NCBI GenBank assembly: GCA_016715465.1
Contig: JADKAA010000029.1
Span: 2,418,001-2,482,000, forward strand
DNA from: Saprospiraceae bacterium
Lineage (GTDB): Bacteria; Bacteroidota; Bacteroidia; Chitinophagales; Saprospiraceae
DNA length: 64,000 nucleotides
Direction: 5' to 3'
In this document: positions 51,655 through 58,621 of the stretch, one piece after another
Layout: each line of letters opens with the position of its first letter
Numbering within the stretch: the first letter of the stretch is position 1
Notes under the pieces: model-generated
What the model saw: the letters and a program-made list of their open reading frames with translations, nothing else
The model's database searches: none
What the model was told of the DNA's origin: nothing
Position numbers and translations under genes: made by a program

Positions 51655-53001
51655 ATGTCGACACCGCATACCGTGGCCTTTCATACCCTGGGCTGCAAAC
51701 TCAATTTTTCAGAAACATCTACCATCCGGCGCCAATTTGAAGACGCAGGCTATGGCGTTGTGCCTTTTGAGGAGGGCGCCGACATTTATGTGCTCAACAC
51801 TTGCAGCGTCACCGACTTTGCCGATAAAAAATGCCGATATGAGGTTCGCCGTGCTCAAAAGTATGCCCCGGATGCAAAAATCATTGTGGTGGGTTGTTAT
51901 GCCCAGCTAAAGCCAAAGGAAATCGCGGAAATACCCGGGGTAGATCTGGTACTGGGGGCTTCGGAAAAATTCAACATCCTTAAATTTATAGATGAGATCA
52001 GTCATACCGGCAAGGGCCTAGTAAAATCCTCCGACATCCACGATGTAAACCAGTTTGTGGGGTCTTTTTCTTTTGGGGATCGCACCCGTTCTTTCCTCAA
52101 AGTACAAGATGGTTGCGACTACAAATGCAGCTTTTGCACCATACCTCAGGCGCGGGGTAAAAGCCGCAGTGATACCGTCGAAAATGCCGTAAAAAATGCC
52201 ACCAAAATAGCCGGGCTGGGTATAAAAGAAATCGTCCTTACGGGAGTAAACCTGGGAGATTTTGGCAATGGGACGGAAATCATTGAAGGCAATCTGCCAA
52301 AGAAGGAAGCGTTGTTCATCGACCTTATTCAGGCACTGGATGAAGTATCCGGCATCGATAGGTTCAGGATATCTTCCCTTGAACCCAACCTGCTTACACC
52401 GGAAATTATTTCCTTTGTGGCAAACTCCAAACGGTTTGTTCCGCATTTTCACATTCCCCTGCAGTCGGGTTCTAATAAGGTGTTGAAAAACATGCGGCGG
52501 AGATACCCGCGTGAATTATACCGCGATCGCGTCGAAGCCATTAAATCACAATTGCCACACTGCTGCATCGGTGTGGATGTCATCGTGGGTTTTCCGGGAG
52601 AAAGCGAAGAAGATTTCTTCGATACCTATCATTTTTTAAATGACCTGGATGTATCTTACCTCCATGTCTTTACGTATTCGGAAAGGGCCAATACCCCTGC
52701 CGCCGAAATGCTTGGAACTATTCCAATGGATGTGCGCAGAAACAGAAATGAAATGTTGCGGATTTTATCGCAAAAGAAACAACGTCATTTTTACGAACAG
52801 TTCCTGGGGTCTGTAAGAAAGGTGCTTTTTGAACACCATACGGCGGAGCCCGGCCTGATGAGTGGCTATACCGACAATTACATCAAAGTAGTATTGCCCA
52901 AAGACGAAAGTCTGATAAATCAACTCTGTGAGGTTAGTCTCCTTTCATTCGCGGATGATCAGGAAGCAGTGTCGGCAGCCATTTTACACGCTGCTTTATA
53001 A
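51655..53001 (+). CDS. mtaB: tRNA t6A37 methylthiotransferase MtaB
   Basis: 448 residues. It makes ms2t6A at position 37 of tRNAs. The N-terminal MTTase domain has cysteines in TLGCKLNFSE, VLNTCSVT and VVGCYAQ for one cluster. The radical SAM domain has CDYKCSFCTIP (CxxxCxxC, about residue 153). A TRAM-like C-terminus follows (EHHTAEPGLMSGYTDNYIKV). TLGCK and the tail distinguish MtaB from MiaB and RimO. It converges with the YiiX-like gene and overlaps it by 6 bp. Confidence 0.94.
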   Translation: MSTPHTVAFHTLGCKLNFSETSTIRRQFEDAGYGVVPFEEGADIYVLNTCSVTDFADKKCRYEVRRAQKYAPDAKIIVVGCYAQLKPKEIAEIPGVDLVLGASEKFNILKFIDEISHTGKGLVKSSDIHDVNQFVGSFSFGDRTRSFLKVQDGCDYKCSFCTIPQARGKSRSDTVENAVKNATKIAGLGIKEIVLTGVNLGDFGNGTEIIEGNLPKKEALFIDLIQALDEVSGIDRFRISSLEPNLLTPEIISFVANSKRFVPHFHIPLQSGSNKVLKNMRRRYPRELYRDRVEAIKSQLPHCCIGVDVIVGFPGESEEDFFDTYHFLNDLDVSYLHVFTYSERANTPAAEMLGTIPMDVRRNRNEMLRILSQKKQRHFYEQFLGSVRKVLFEHHTAEPGLMSGYTDNYIKVVLPKDESLINQLCEVSLLSFADDQEAVSAAILHAAL

Positions 53002-53601
53002 AATCCTGTACTTGTACACGATGTTTTCGTCCTCCCAAATCTCTTGTGGGCTAATGTAACTGTCCTTCATTTGAAAGACATAACCTCCTTTCTTAAAACA
53101 GTCGCGGACCAGTTCACTACAGATGTAGTTGCGGTTTTTTTCCCGCTTTCCGATTTTAAAAAGTATGCGGATCATAATGCGTAGTATTTCCCAATTGTCA
53201 TAGGGCCGTGTAAGTTCATCCAAGCCAAAACTGATGATGTTTTTCCAGTCTTCCTGTTCAAGGTCAACGGTAAAATTGGCAACGACCATCTGGCCTTTGT
53301 ATGACCTTCTTTTACCCTGATAATCGCGCAGGTATTTTGATATGGGTATAAGCCGTATGCCTACAAAGGGTTCTGCTTCCAACATCAAAACCCTTCCAAG
53401 GTCTTCGTCTTTATAAATGATGGCTACATGGCTCCACACGCTTTTGGTGAGTCGTTGGATGATGCCTGAAAACAGGTATGAGCCACTACAGAATACCACC
53501 TGGCCCGTTTTCAGATAGTCGCGTATCTTTTCATAAGGCACCTTTTCCAGGTCCTTAACTTCCTTTTTTGATATCTTGTCCGCCATGGGTGTAATGTTCA
53601 T
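52996..53601 (-). CDS. YiiX-like permuted papain-fold protein
   Basis: 201 residues. The fold belongs to the NlpC/P60-related YiiX/LRAT-like group, with catalytic His in KSVWSHVAIIY (about residue 60) and nucleophile Cys in NRNYICSELVRD (about residue 162), in the permuted order. No signal peptide, so it is probably cytoplasmic or peripheral. Possible start ATGs are at 53601 and 53586; both overlap the 3' end of rnpA (by 47 or 32 bp), so it is probably translated with rnpA. Substrate (amide, acyl-lipid or peptide) unknown. Confidence 0.82.
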   Translation of the reverse strand: MNITPMADKISKKEVKDLEKVPYEKIRDYLKTGQVVFCSGSYLFSGIIQRLTKSVWSHVAIIYKDEDLGRVLMLEAEPFVGIRLIPISKYLRDYQGKRRSYKGQMVVANFTVDLEQEDWKNIISFGLDELTRPYDNWEILRIMIRILFKIGKREKNRNYICSELVRDCFKKGGYVFQMKDSYISPQEIWEDENIVYKYRIL

Positions 53602-53980
53602 TTACTTTGTGAAGCAACTTCCTCAGGGAAGACTCAATTTTCTCATATGGCTCGATCTCGCGGGCAATGTACACCCACATTATGGAAAGCGGTAACGCCT
53701 TTTCTATGCAAAGTGTTTTCAAGGCCTTGTTGTTTAACCGATATGCCTCCCTTATTCTTCTTTTCAGTTTGTTCCTGTCTACGGCTTTTTTAAATTTTTT
53801 CTTGGGCACACTCACACTCATCTGAGGAATACAGCTGGCTGTTTCTTCGGGCAATACGTCAAAATACATCTTAAACGGATATTGAAACAACTGTGTCCCC
53901 CGGTCAAAGACATCGGCAATGGCCTTCCGCGATTTTAGTTTTTCCTCTTTTCTGAATCTGAGTTTTTCCATTGGTGTCAT
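53555..53980 (-). CDS. rnpA: Ribonuclease P protein component
   Basis: 141 residues. It assists the RNase P RNA in 5' maturation of tRNAs. The RNR signature is in AVDRNKLKRRIREAYR (about residue 70). SVPKKKFKKAV precedes it, and the basic surface is as expected. It lies just downstream of rpmH on the same strand, the near-universal order. A hairpin terminator or attenuator (54044-54080) separates the two. It overlaps the YiiX-like gene at its end. Confidence 0.95.
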   Translation of the reverse strand: MTPMEKLRFRKEEKLKSRKAIADVFDRGTQLFQYPFKMYFDVLPEETASCIPQMSVSVPKKKFKKAVDRNKLKRRIREAYRLNNKALKTLCIEKALPLSIMWVYIAREIEPYEKIESSLRKLLHKVNEHYTHGGQDIKKGS

Positions 53981-54043
53981 AAGCCCCGGCTGTTTGATAT
54001 TATTGCTGCCAGCTTAACTTTTTGTGGTCCCTGTGTAAAAATA

Positions 54044-54080
54044 AAAATCCGGATCAAGTGCGTGACCTGAACCGGATTTT
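54044..54080 (-). terminator. Hairpin between rpmH and rnpA
   Basis: 9-bp arms AAAATCCGG / CCGGATTTT around an 19-base loop that can itself pair partly. On the minus strand it is followed by TATTTTTA. It may end most rpmH transcripts, leaving a fraction to read into rnpA. Confidence 0.7.
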
Positions 54081-54113
54081 ATCTTGTAAAGCAATGTATT
54101 ATGACTACTTCAG

Positions 54114-54260
54114 CTACTTTTCGTCAGAAACGGTCAGTTTGTATCTTCCCCTTGCTCTTCTGGCAGCCAAAACCCTTCTTCCGTTTTTAGTCGCCATCCT
54201 GGCTCTGAAGCCATGCTTGTTTGATCTTTTTCTTCTTGATGGTTGAAATGTCCTTTTCAT
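54114..54260 (-). CDS. rpmH: 50S ribosomal protein L34
   Basis: 48 residues: [18 protein letters not shown] at the start, then [20 protein letters not shown] and the tail [10 protein letters not shown], the complete L34 sequence pattern. Start ATG at 54260, stop TAG at 54114. It is too short for usual ORF cut-offs but certain by sequence. It precedes rnpA, as in most bacteria. dnaA is not next to it. Confidence 0.97.
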   Translation of the reverse strand: MKRTFQPSRRKRSNKHGFRARMATKNGRRVLAARRARGRYKLTVSDEK

Positions 54261-54408
54261 CTGTTATTTTTTTTTATTACGCCGACTTTGATCGACATTT
54301 TTAAAAAGAGTTGCAAAAGTACTGTCTTTCATGCAATTATTAAAATTATTTGCAGACTTATTTCACATTTTTACCCCGGTTTTGCTTATATGTGGTTTTT
54401 TAATTTTT

Positions 54409-55104
54409 TTAACTTACTAATTCTGAAACCAATGTGTGCCCGTTGGCCAGATTTTTATACCGCAAATTCATGACCTTGTTTTCACATTCAACTTGTGTAA
54501 TGCTAAGGGTCTGAACGCCTGGCCGTTTCATGATAAAATCAATTTCAGGAGCAGAAAAAGGGGAGCTATGGTGAAAAGACAAAATTTTATTTGCATCTAA
54601 AAGGGTTTGCTCTGCAAATACGTCAAAATGCTCTTTTCTTACCGCTCTAACTTCCTTTCCATAAAGGGTAGACGATGACCATATATGTTTTTGTTGCCGG
54701 TTGAGATTCTGAATATGAATTTTCATACCGTCCCAAATCAATTCGAGGAAATGATTTTTATCCACAAAAACCAGGGTAAACGGTTCAATGCCGGTAAGAT
54801 TCAGTCCGTATAAAAAACCCTGTAGTGAGCGACATCTTACCGCCTCCATCAGAATTTTTCCACGGCTGTGCCTGTAGGGTAGCTGCCTTTGGTGACGCTC
54901 AAAAGCACCGTTAAGCAGGCAAACACAACGAAAGTCTGATGACGCCGCAATCCAACTGCCTCCTTTTTCGTCAGGAGGATAGGTAATGGCTACGTCAGCA
55001 GTCCTGTCCACGACCAGGAGGTCTGTATCCCTCTGAATATCTTCATCCCGGTTGCTGGTAAGCAGCCATCCTTCGGCTTGTGGTATATAGGTTACGGTAC
55101 ACAT
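54409..55104 (-). CDS. NRDE (TANGO2) family protein
   Basis: 231 residues starting MCTVTYIP with Cys2, then SNRDEDIQRDTD, the NRDE motif, near residue 18. The family resembles Ntn hydrolases, in which Cys2 would become the N-terminal nucleophile; eukaryotic members (TANGO2) are linked to heme and lipid handling. GGSWIAAS and CLLNGAFERH are also conserved. It is the third gene in SDR-nitroreductase-NRDE. Its ATG touches the nitroreductase stop. Function in bacteria uncertain. Confidence 0.85.
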   Translation of the reverse strand: MCTVTYIPQAEGWLLTSNRDEDIQRDTDLLVVDRTADVAITYPPDEKGGSWIAASSDFRCVCLLNGAFERHQRQLPYRHSRGKILMEAVRCRSLQGFLYGLNLTGIEPFTLVFVDKNHFLELIWDGMKIHIQNLNRQQKHIWSSSTLYGKEVRAVRKEHFDVFAEQTLLDANKILSFHHSSPFSAPEIDFIMKRPGVQTLSITQVECENKVMNLRYKNLANGHTLVSELVS

Positions 55105-55769
55105 TATTCGTAAAATACAATGACTTCTTCTGCCTTCTTTCGCTGTAATACCGGTACGCCTGCACCGAATGCCGGATGCCCTACCGGCAAAAGCAAAAAT
55201 GCTTTTTCGTTTTCGGGCCGCTGTAAAATTTCCTGCAGAAAATTCATGGGAGACGGTGTATGGGTAAGCGTCACCAGTCCTGCCTGGTGGATGGCCGTAA
55301 TCAATACGCCAGTGGCAATACCTACTGACTCTGATACATAGTAGTTTTTATGCTTTTCTCCGGCTTCCATGTCAAATATTTTTTTGAAGACTACAATGAG
55401 CCAGGGAGCCGTATCTAAAAATTCCTTGATGTGGTTGGTTTCAAATTTTTCAAGATCTTTGAGCCATTCCTGGCCCATGCGGCCATGATAATTTTCGTAT
55501 TCTTCCTTTTCGGCAGCCGCCCTGATTTTCGCTTTTATTTCTTTGTTATTTATGGCACAAAAAGTCCATGGTTGTTTATGCGCGCCAGAGGGAGCAGAGG
55601 ATGCGGTCATGATTAAATCTGAAATGACATCTTTAGGGACATCTTTATCAGAAAAGAAACGCAATGACCGGCGACCTTCCATTTGATGGCGAAAGTTATT
55701 TGCCCTGCGCGCAATTTCTTCCTCGCTAAAATCCGCAGATAAATAAGGTATAAAGCTGTTTCCTTCCAT
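55104..55769 (-). CDS. Nitroreductase-family flavoprotein
   Basis: 221 residues. The family fold is indicated by MEGRRSLRFFSDKDVP at the FMN-binding start (RRSxRxF), SAPSGAHKQPWTFCAI (FMN ribityl contacts), and the C-terminal LLPVGHPAFGA. It reduces nitro compounds, enones or a related substrate with NAD(P)H. The length and RRSLRFF motif resemble the BluB/iodotyrosine-deiodinase side of the family, but no specific substrate is claimed. It is 1 bp from the SDR gene upstream and 1 bp from NRDE downstream: a tight three-gene operon. Confidence 0.9.
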   Translation of the reverse strand: MEGNSFIPYLSADFSEEEIARRANNFRHQMEGRRSLRFFSDKDVPKDVISDLIMTASSAPSGAHKQPWTFCAINNKEIKAKIRAAAEKEEYENYHGRMGQEWLKDLEKFETNHIKEFLDTAPWLIVVFKKIFDMEAGEKHKNYYVSESVGIATGVLITAIHQAGLVTLTHTPSPMNFLQEILQRPENEKAFLLLPVGHPAFGAGVPVLQRKKAEEVIVFYE

Positions 55770-55770
55770 C

Positions 55771-56478
55771 CTACAAGTCTCCCAATTGGGGTCTTAAAAT
55801 AATTTCTTCCATACAGGCGGCATTAGAAAGGTTGAGAGTGGCTACCAGCGCCTCAGCGACGTCATTGGCTTCCATCAGCCTGTCCTGGGGAAGATCTGCG
55901 CCTTTCCAACTGTCAGACCAAGCCGCGCCCGGCAAAATGGCCGTGACTTTTATGCCTTTGTCTTTTAGCTCTTCCCTTAGCGCTTTATTGAAACCCAGCA
56001 AGGCAAATTTTGAAATGCTGTACGAGCCCCCTCCCGGATATGCCTGCTTACTGGCAATCGAACACATGTTAAAGATGTGGGCATTAGGTGTTTGTAGTAT
56101 TCGTGGCAATAATGCCCGTGTGAGATGATAGGCACTGTAAAGATTGGTATCCATCAGTTTTTCAAGCCGCCCATCTTCTTCAGTACTGACATCTCCCGGC
56201 AAATACAGTCCTGCATTATTGACCAGCACATCAATGGTTTTACACCAGCTTAGTGCCGTCTCGGCAAATTCGCTTACTTTTTCTTTCCGGCTTAGATCTG
56301 CCAGATAACCATTGGCTTTGATTCCATAGGTGTCTGCCAGATAAACCTGCATGGCGTGTAGTTCCTCCTCATTCCTTCCGCCAATAAAGAGGTTATAGGC
56401 CCTGCCTGCCAGTTTTTCCGCAATGGCTCTGCCGAGGCCTTTTGTGGCGCCGGTGACCACGGCATACTTTTCATTCAT
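55771..56478 (-). CDS. Short-chain dehydrogenase/reductase
   Basis: 235 residues, classical SDR. TGATKGLGRAIAE (TGxxxGxG) binds NAD(P). VNNAGLYLPG, a Ser in MCSIASK, and YSISK (YxxxK) supply the catalytic residues. PGAAWSDSW is the loop after the active site. First of the tight run SDR, nitroreductase, NRDE. Substrate unknown. Confidence 0.92.
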   Translation of the reverse strand: MNEKYAVVTGATKGLGRAIAEKLAGRAYNLFIGGRNEEELHAMQVYLADTYGIKANGYLADLSRKEKVSEFAETALSWCKTIDVLVNNAGLYLPGDVSTEEDGRLEKLMDTNLYSAYHLTRALLPRILQTPNAHIFNMCSIASKQAYPGGGSYSISKFALLGFNKALREELKDKGIKVTAILPGAAWSDSWKGADLPQDRLMEANDVAEALVATLNLSNAACMEEIILRPQLGDL

Positions 56479-56793
56479 GGTCTGAGTTTTTTATTTGTAC
56501 GTCCATCCTTTGTCATTTTATTTTGAGTGGTGTTTCGTATTTAGTCAAAACATTGATTACACCAAACAGGTGTTGATTCCTCATTCCTTTTATTCAATAC
56601 GTTGCAACATACCCTGGCTTTATCCCTTCATTTTGGATGCAAATTAAAAATATTTCCACTAGGAATTCCAACCTGTCTCAGATTCGTATCCATTAAAGCA
56701 ACATGTCTGCTCCATTTCACTTTGTGTCCTGCTTTTAAAACATTCCACAAATTCCTCCATTAATTATTTTAATTTTGAGCCACAATTTATCCG
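56479..56793. other. Divergent intergenic region (SDR unit / mlaEF)
   Basis: 315 bp. The right end holds a TAATTTTG -7 box (56770-56777) for mlaE. No gene or further structure recognised. Confidence 0.4.
56770..56777 (+). promoter_or_regulatory. -7 box of mlaE
   Basis: TAATTTTG, ending 16 bp before the ATG at 56794. The implied leader is very short. No clear -33. Confidence 0.45.
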
Positions 56794-57546
56794 ATGTCCG
56801 TCATCAAGAGTTTTTTACACCATTTTGGAACTTACGTGTTGTGGAAAAGGCAAATGTTCTCCCGTCCGGAAAATATGCGCATGTACTACAATGAAACCAT
56901 CCGCCAGATGTACGACATCGGCATTGGTTCTCTGCCCATTGTGTTTTTGATTTCCATTTTTATCGGTGCCGTGACCGCGGTCCAATTTTATTACCAGATG
57001 GAAGGCACCCTCATACCCCCATATTACATTGGATATATCGTGAGGGACATGACCATCATTGAACTCGCACCAACCATCACCTGCCTTGTGTTGGCCGGAA
57101 AAGTTGGCTCCAATATGGCTGCCGAACTCGGTGGTATGCGACAAAAAGAACACATCGATGCCATGGAAATCATGGGGGTAAACACCTCTTCCTTTCTGGT
57201 CATGCCCAAAATAGTGGCTGCCATCCTGGTTATACCCATCCTGGTGTGTGTGGCTGCTTTGGTAAGCATCATCGGGGCCTATCTGGCCGCTGTGCCTACC
57301 GGCCTGTTCAGTACGGCAGATTACATCAAAGGCATTCGCTCATTTTTTGTGCCATACAATGTGTTCATGATGTTTGTCAAAGCCATCGTTTTTGCCTACA
57401 TCCTTACCGGCGTTTCCTGCTATCAGGGCTATTTTGTCAAAGGGGGCAGCATTGAACTCGGAGAGGCCAGTACGAGAGCTGTGGTTTACAGTGACATCCT
57501 CATTCTTCTGGCCGATTACATCATCGCTGTAGTACTTACCGCATAA
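56794..57546 (+). CDS. mlaE: MlaE-like lipid ABC transporter permease
   Basis: 250 residues with about five or six helices. The MlaE family core is visible: GIGSLPIVFLISIFIGAV, LVLAGKVGSNMAAELGGMRQ (shown in part), with EQIDAME-type EHIDAMEIMGVN. It is the inner-membrane permease of phospholipid trafficking between membranes. It lies 9 bp before the ATPase gene mlaF. The substrate-binding MlaD gene that normally follows is not here. Confidence 0.93.
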   Translation: MSVIKSFLHHFGTYVLWKRQMFSRPENMRMYYNETIRQMYDIGIGSLPIVFLISIFIGAVTAVQFYYQMEGTLIPPYYIGYIVRDMTIIELAPTITCLVLAGKVGSNMAAELGGMRQKEHIDAMEIMGVNTSSFLVMPKIVAAILVIPILVCVAALVSIIGAYLAAVPTGLFSTADYIKGIRSFFVPYNVFMMFVKAIVFAYILTGVSCYQGYFVKGGSIELGEASTRAVVYSDILILLADYIIAVVLTA

Positions 57547-57555
57547 CTTTCGCGC

Positions 57556-58320
57556 ATGATCAGATGTGAAAATATAAGAAAAATGTTTGGTGAGCAGGAA
57601 GTGCTCAAAGGCATCACCTTTACTTTCGAAAAGGGAAAAACAAACCTCATTATTGGAAAAAGTGGTGCCGGTAAAACTGTTTTGCTTAAAATCCTGGTGG
57701 GTTTGATGAAGCCCACTGAAGGCAAGGTGTTTTATGACGACATCGACTTTCTAAACCTCAACAAAGCCCAGGAAAGGGAACTTCGCATGAAGGTGGGCAT
57801 GCTTTTTCAGGGTAATGCCCTTTTTGATTCGATGACCATCGAACAAAACATCCGCTTTCCCATGGACATGTTTACCCACCAAACCCTCAAGGAAAAGACC
57901 GACCGGGTAAACTACTGCCTGGAAAGGGTAAGCCTTACCGGCGTGAACAAAAAATTTCCTTCGGAAATCAGTGGGGGCATGCAAAAACGCGTGGGCATTG
58001 CCCGGGCTATCGTGCTCAATCCGCTTTATCTTTTTTGCGATGAACCAAATTCCGGACTCGACCCCCAGACGTCCATCACCATTGATGAACTCATTGCCTC
58101 CATCACCAAAGACAACAACATCACCACCATCATCAATACCCACGATATGAACTCTGTGATGGAAATCGGTGAAAATATCTGCCTGATAGACAAAGGGTAC
58201 CTCTCCTGGAGCGGCAGCAAAGATGAGGTCTTATCGAGCGAAGACGAGCACCTGCACGACTTCATTTTTGCCTCGCCCTTCCTGCAAAAACTCATCGACG
58301 GGTATAACGCGCCCCATTAA
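57556..58320 (+). CDS. mlaF: MlaF-like ABC transporter ATP-binding protein
   Basis: 254 residues. Walker A GKSGAGKTV (about 36-44), Q-loop LFQGNALFDSMT, signature EISGGMQKRVGIARA (about 138-152), Walker B LYLFCDEPNSGLDP, switch His in TIINTHDMN. The Q-loop with GALFDSMT and GGMQKR are typical of MlaF. It energises the MlaE permease encoded upstream. The third component is missing from this locus. Confidence 0.94.
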   Translation: MIRCENIRKMFGEQEVLKGITFTFEKGKTNLIIGKSGAGKTVLLKILVGLMKPTEGKVFYDDIDFLNLNKAQERELRMKVGMLFQGNALFDSMTIEQNIRFPMDMFTHQTLKEKTDRVNYCLERVSLTGVNKKFPSEISGGMQKRVGIARAIVLNPLYLFCDEPNSGLDPQTSITIDELIASITKDNNITTIINTHDMNSVMEIGENICLIDKGYLSWSGSKDEVLSSEDEHLHDFIFASPFLQKLIDGYNAPH

Positions 58321-58621
58321 TGATCTGGTTGAATGCCTGACAAAATTTTATGTGGTTGATCTGACATGTCTTCAAATAATTTAAATTTTTTTAGAAGTTT
58401 TGTTCTTAAAACAAAATAATAATCTGCGTTAGGGTCTTCGCTTGTTTGTGCGTTATTCTTCCTGTATGGGTAAATATTCATATTTAACACTTTGATTTCA
58501 CTCTGTTTACATATTAAGAAAAATAAAGATTAAGCTAAAAAATATGTGTGTTTTTTGGCGATTTATTTGGAAGATTGCTTTTTTATCTTATTTTTGTAGT
58601 TGCTTAATTAATATCCAAAAC
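58321..58621. other. Intergenic region before the dockerin-containing T9SS gene
   Basis: 301 bp. It contains the promoter at 58567-58596. Otherwise AT-rich, with nothing recognised. Confidence 0.4.
58567..58596 (+). promoter_or_regulatory. Strong promoter of the dockerin/T9SS gene
   Basis: TTG (58567-58569), 19 bases, TATTTTTG (58589-58596). An excellent match, 26 bp before the ATG at 58622. It rules out the longer ORF starting at 58544. Confidence 0.75.
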
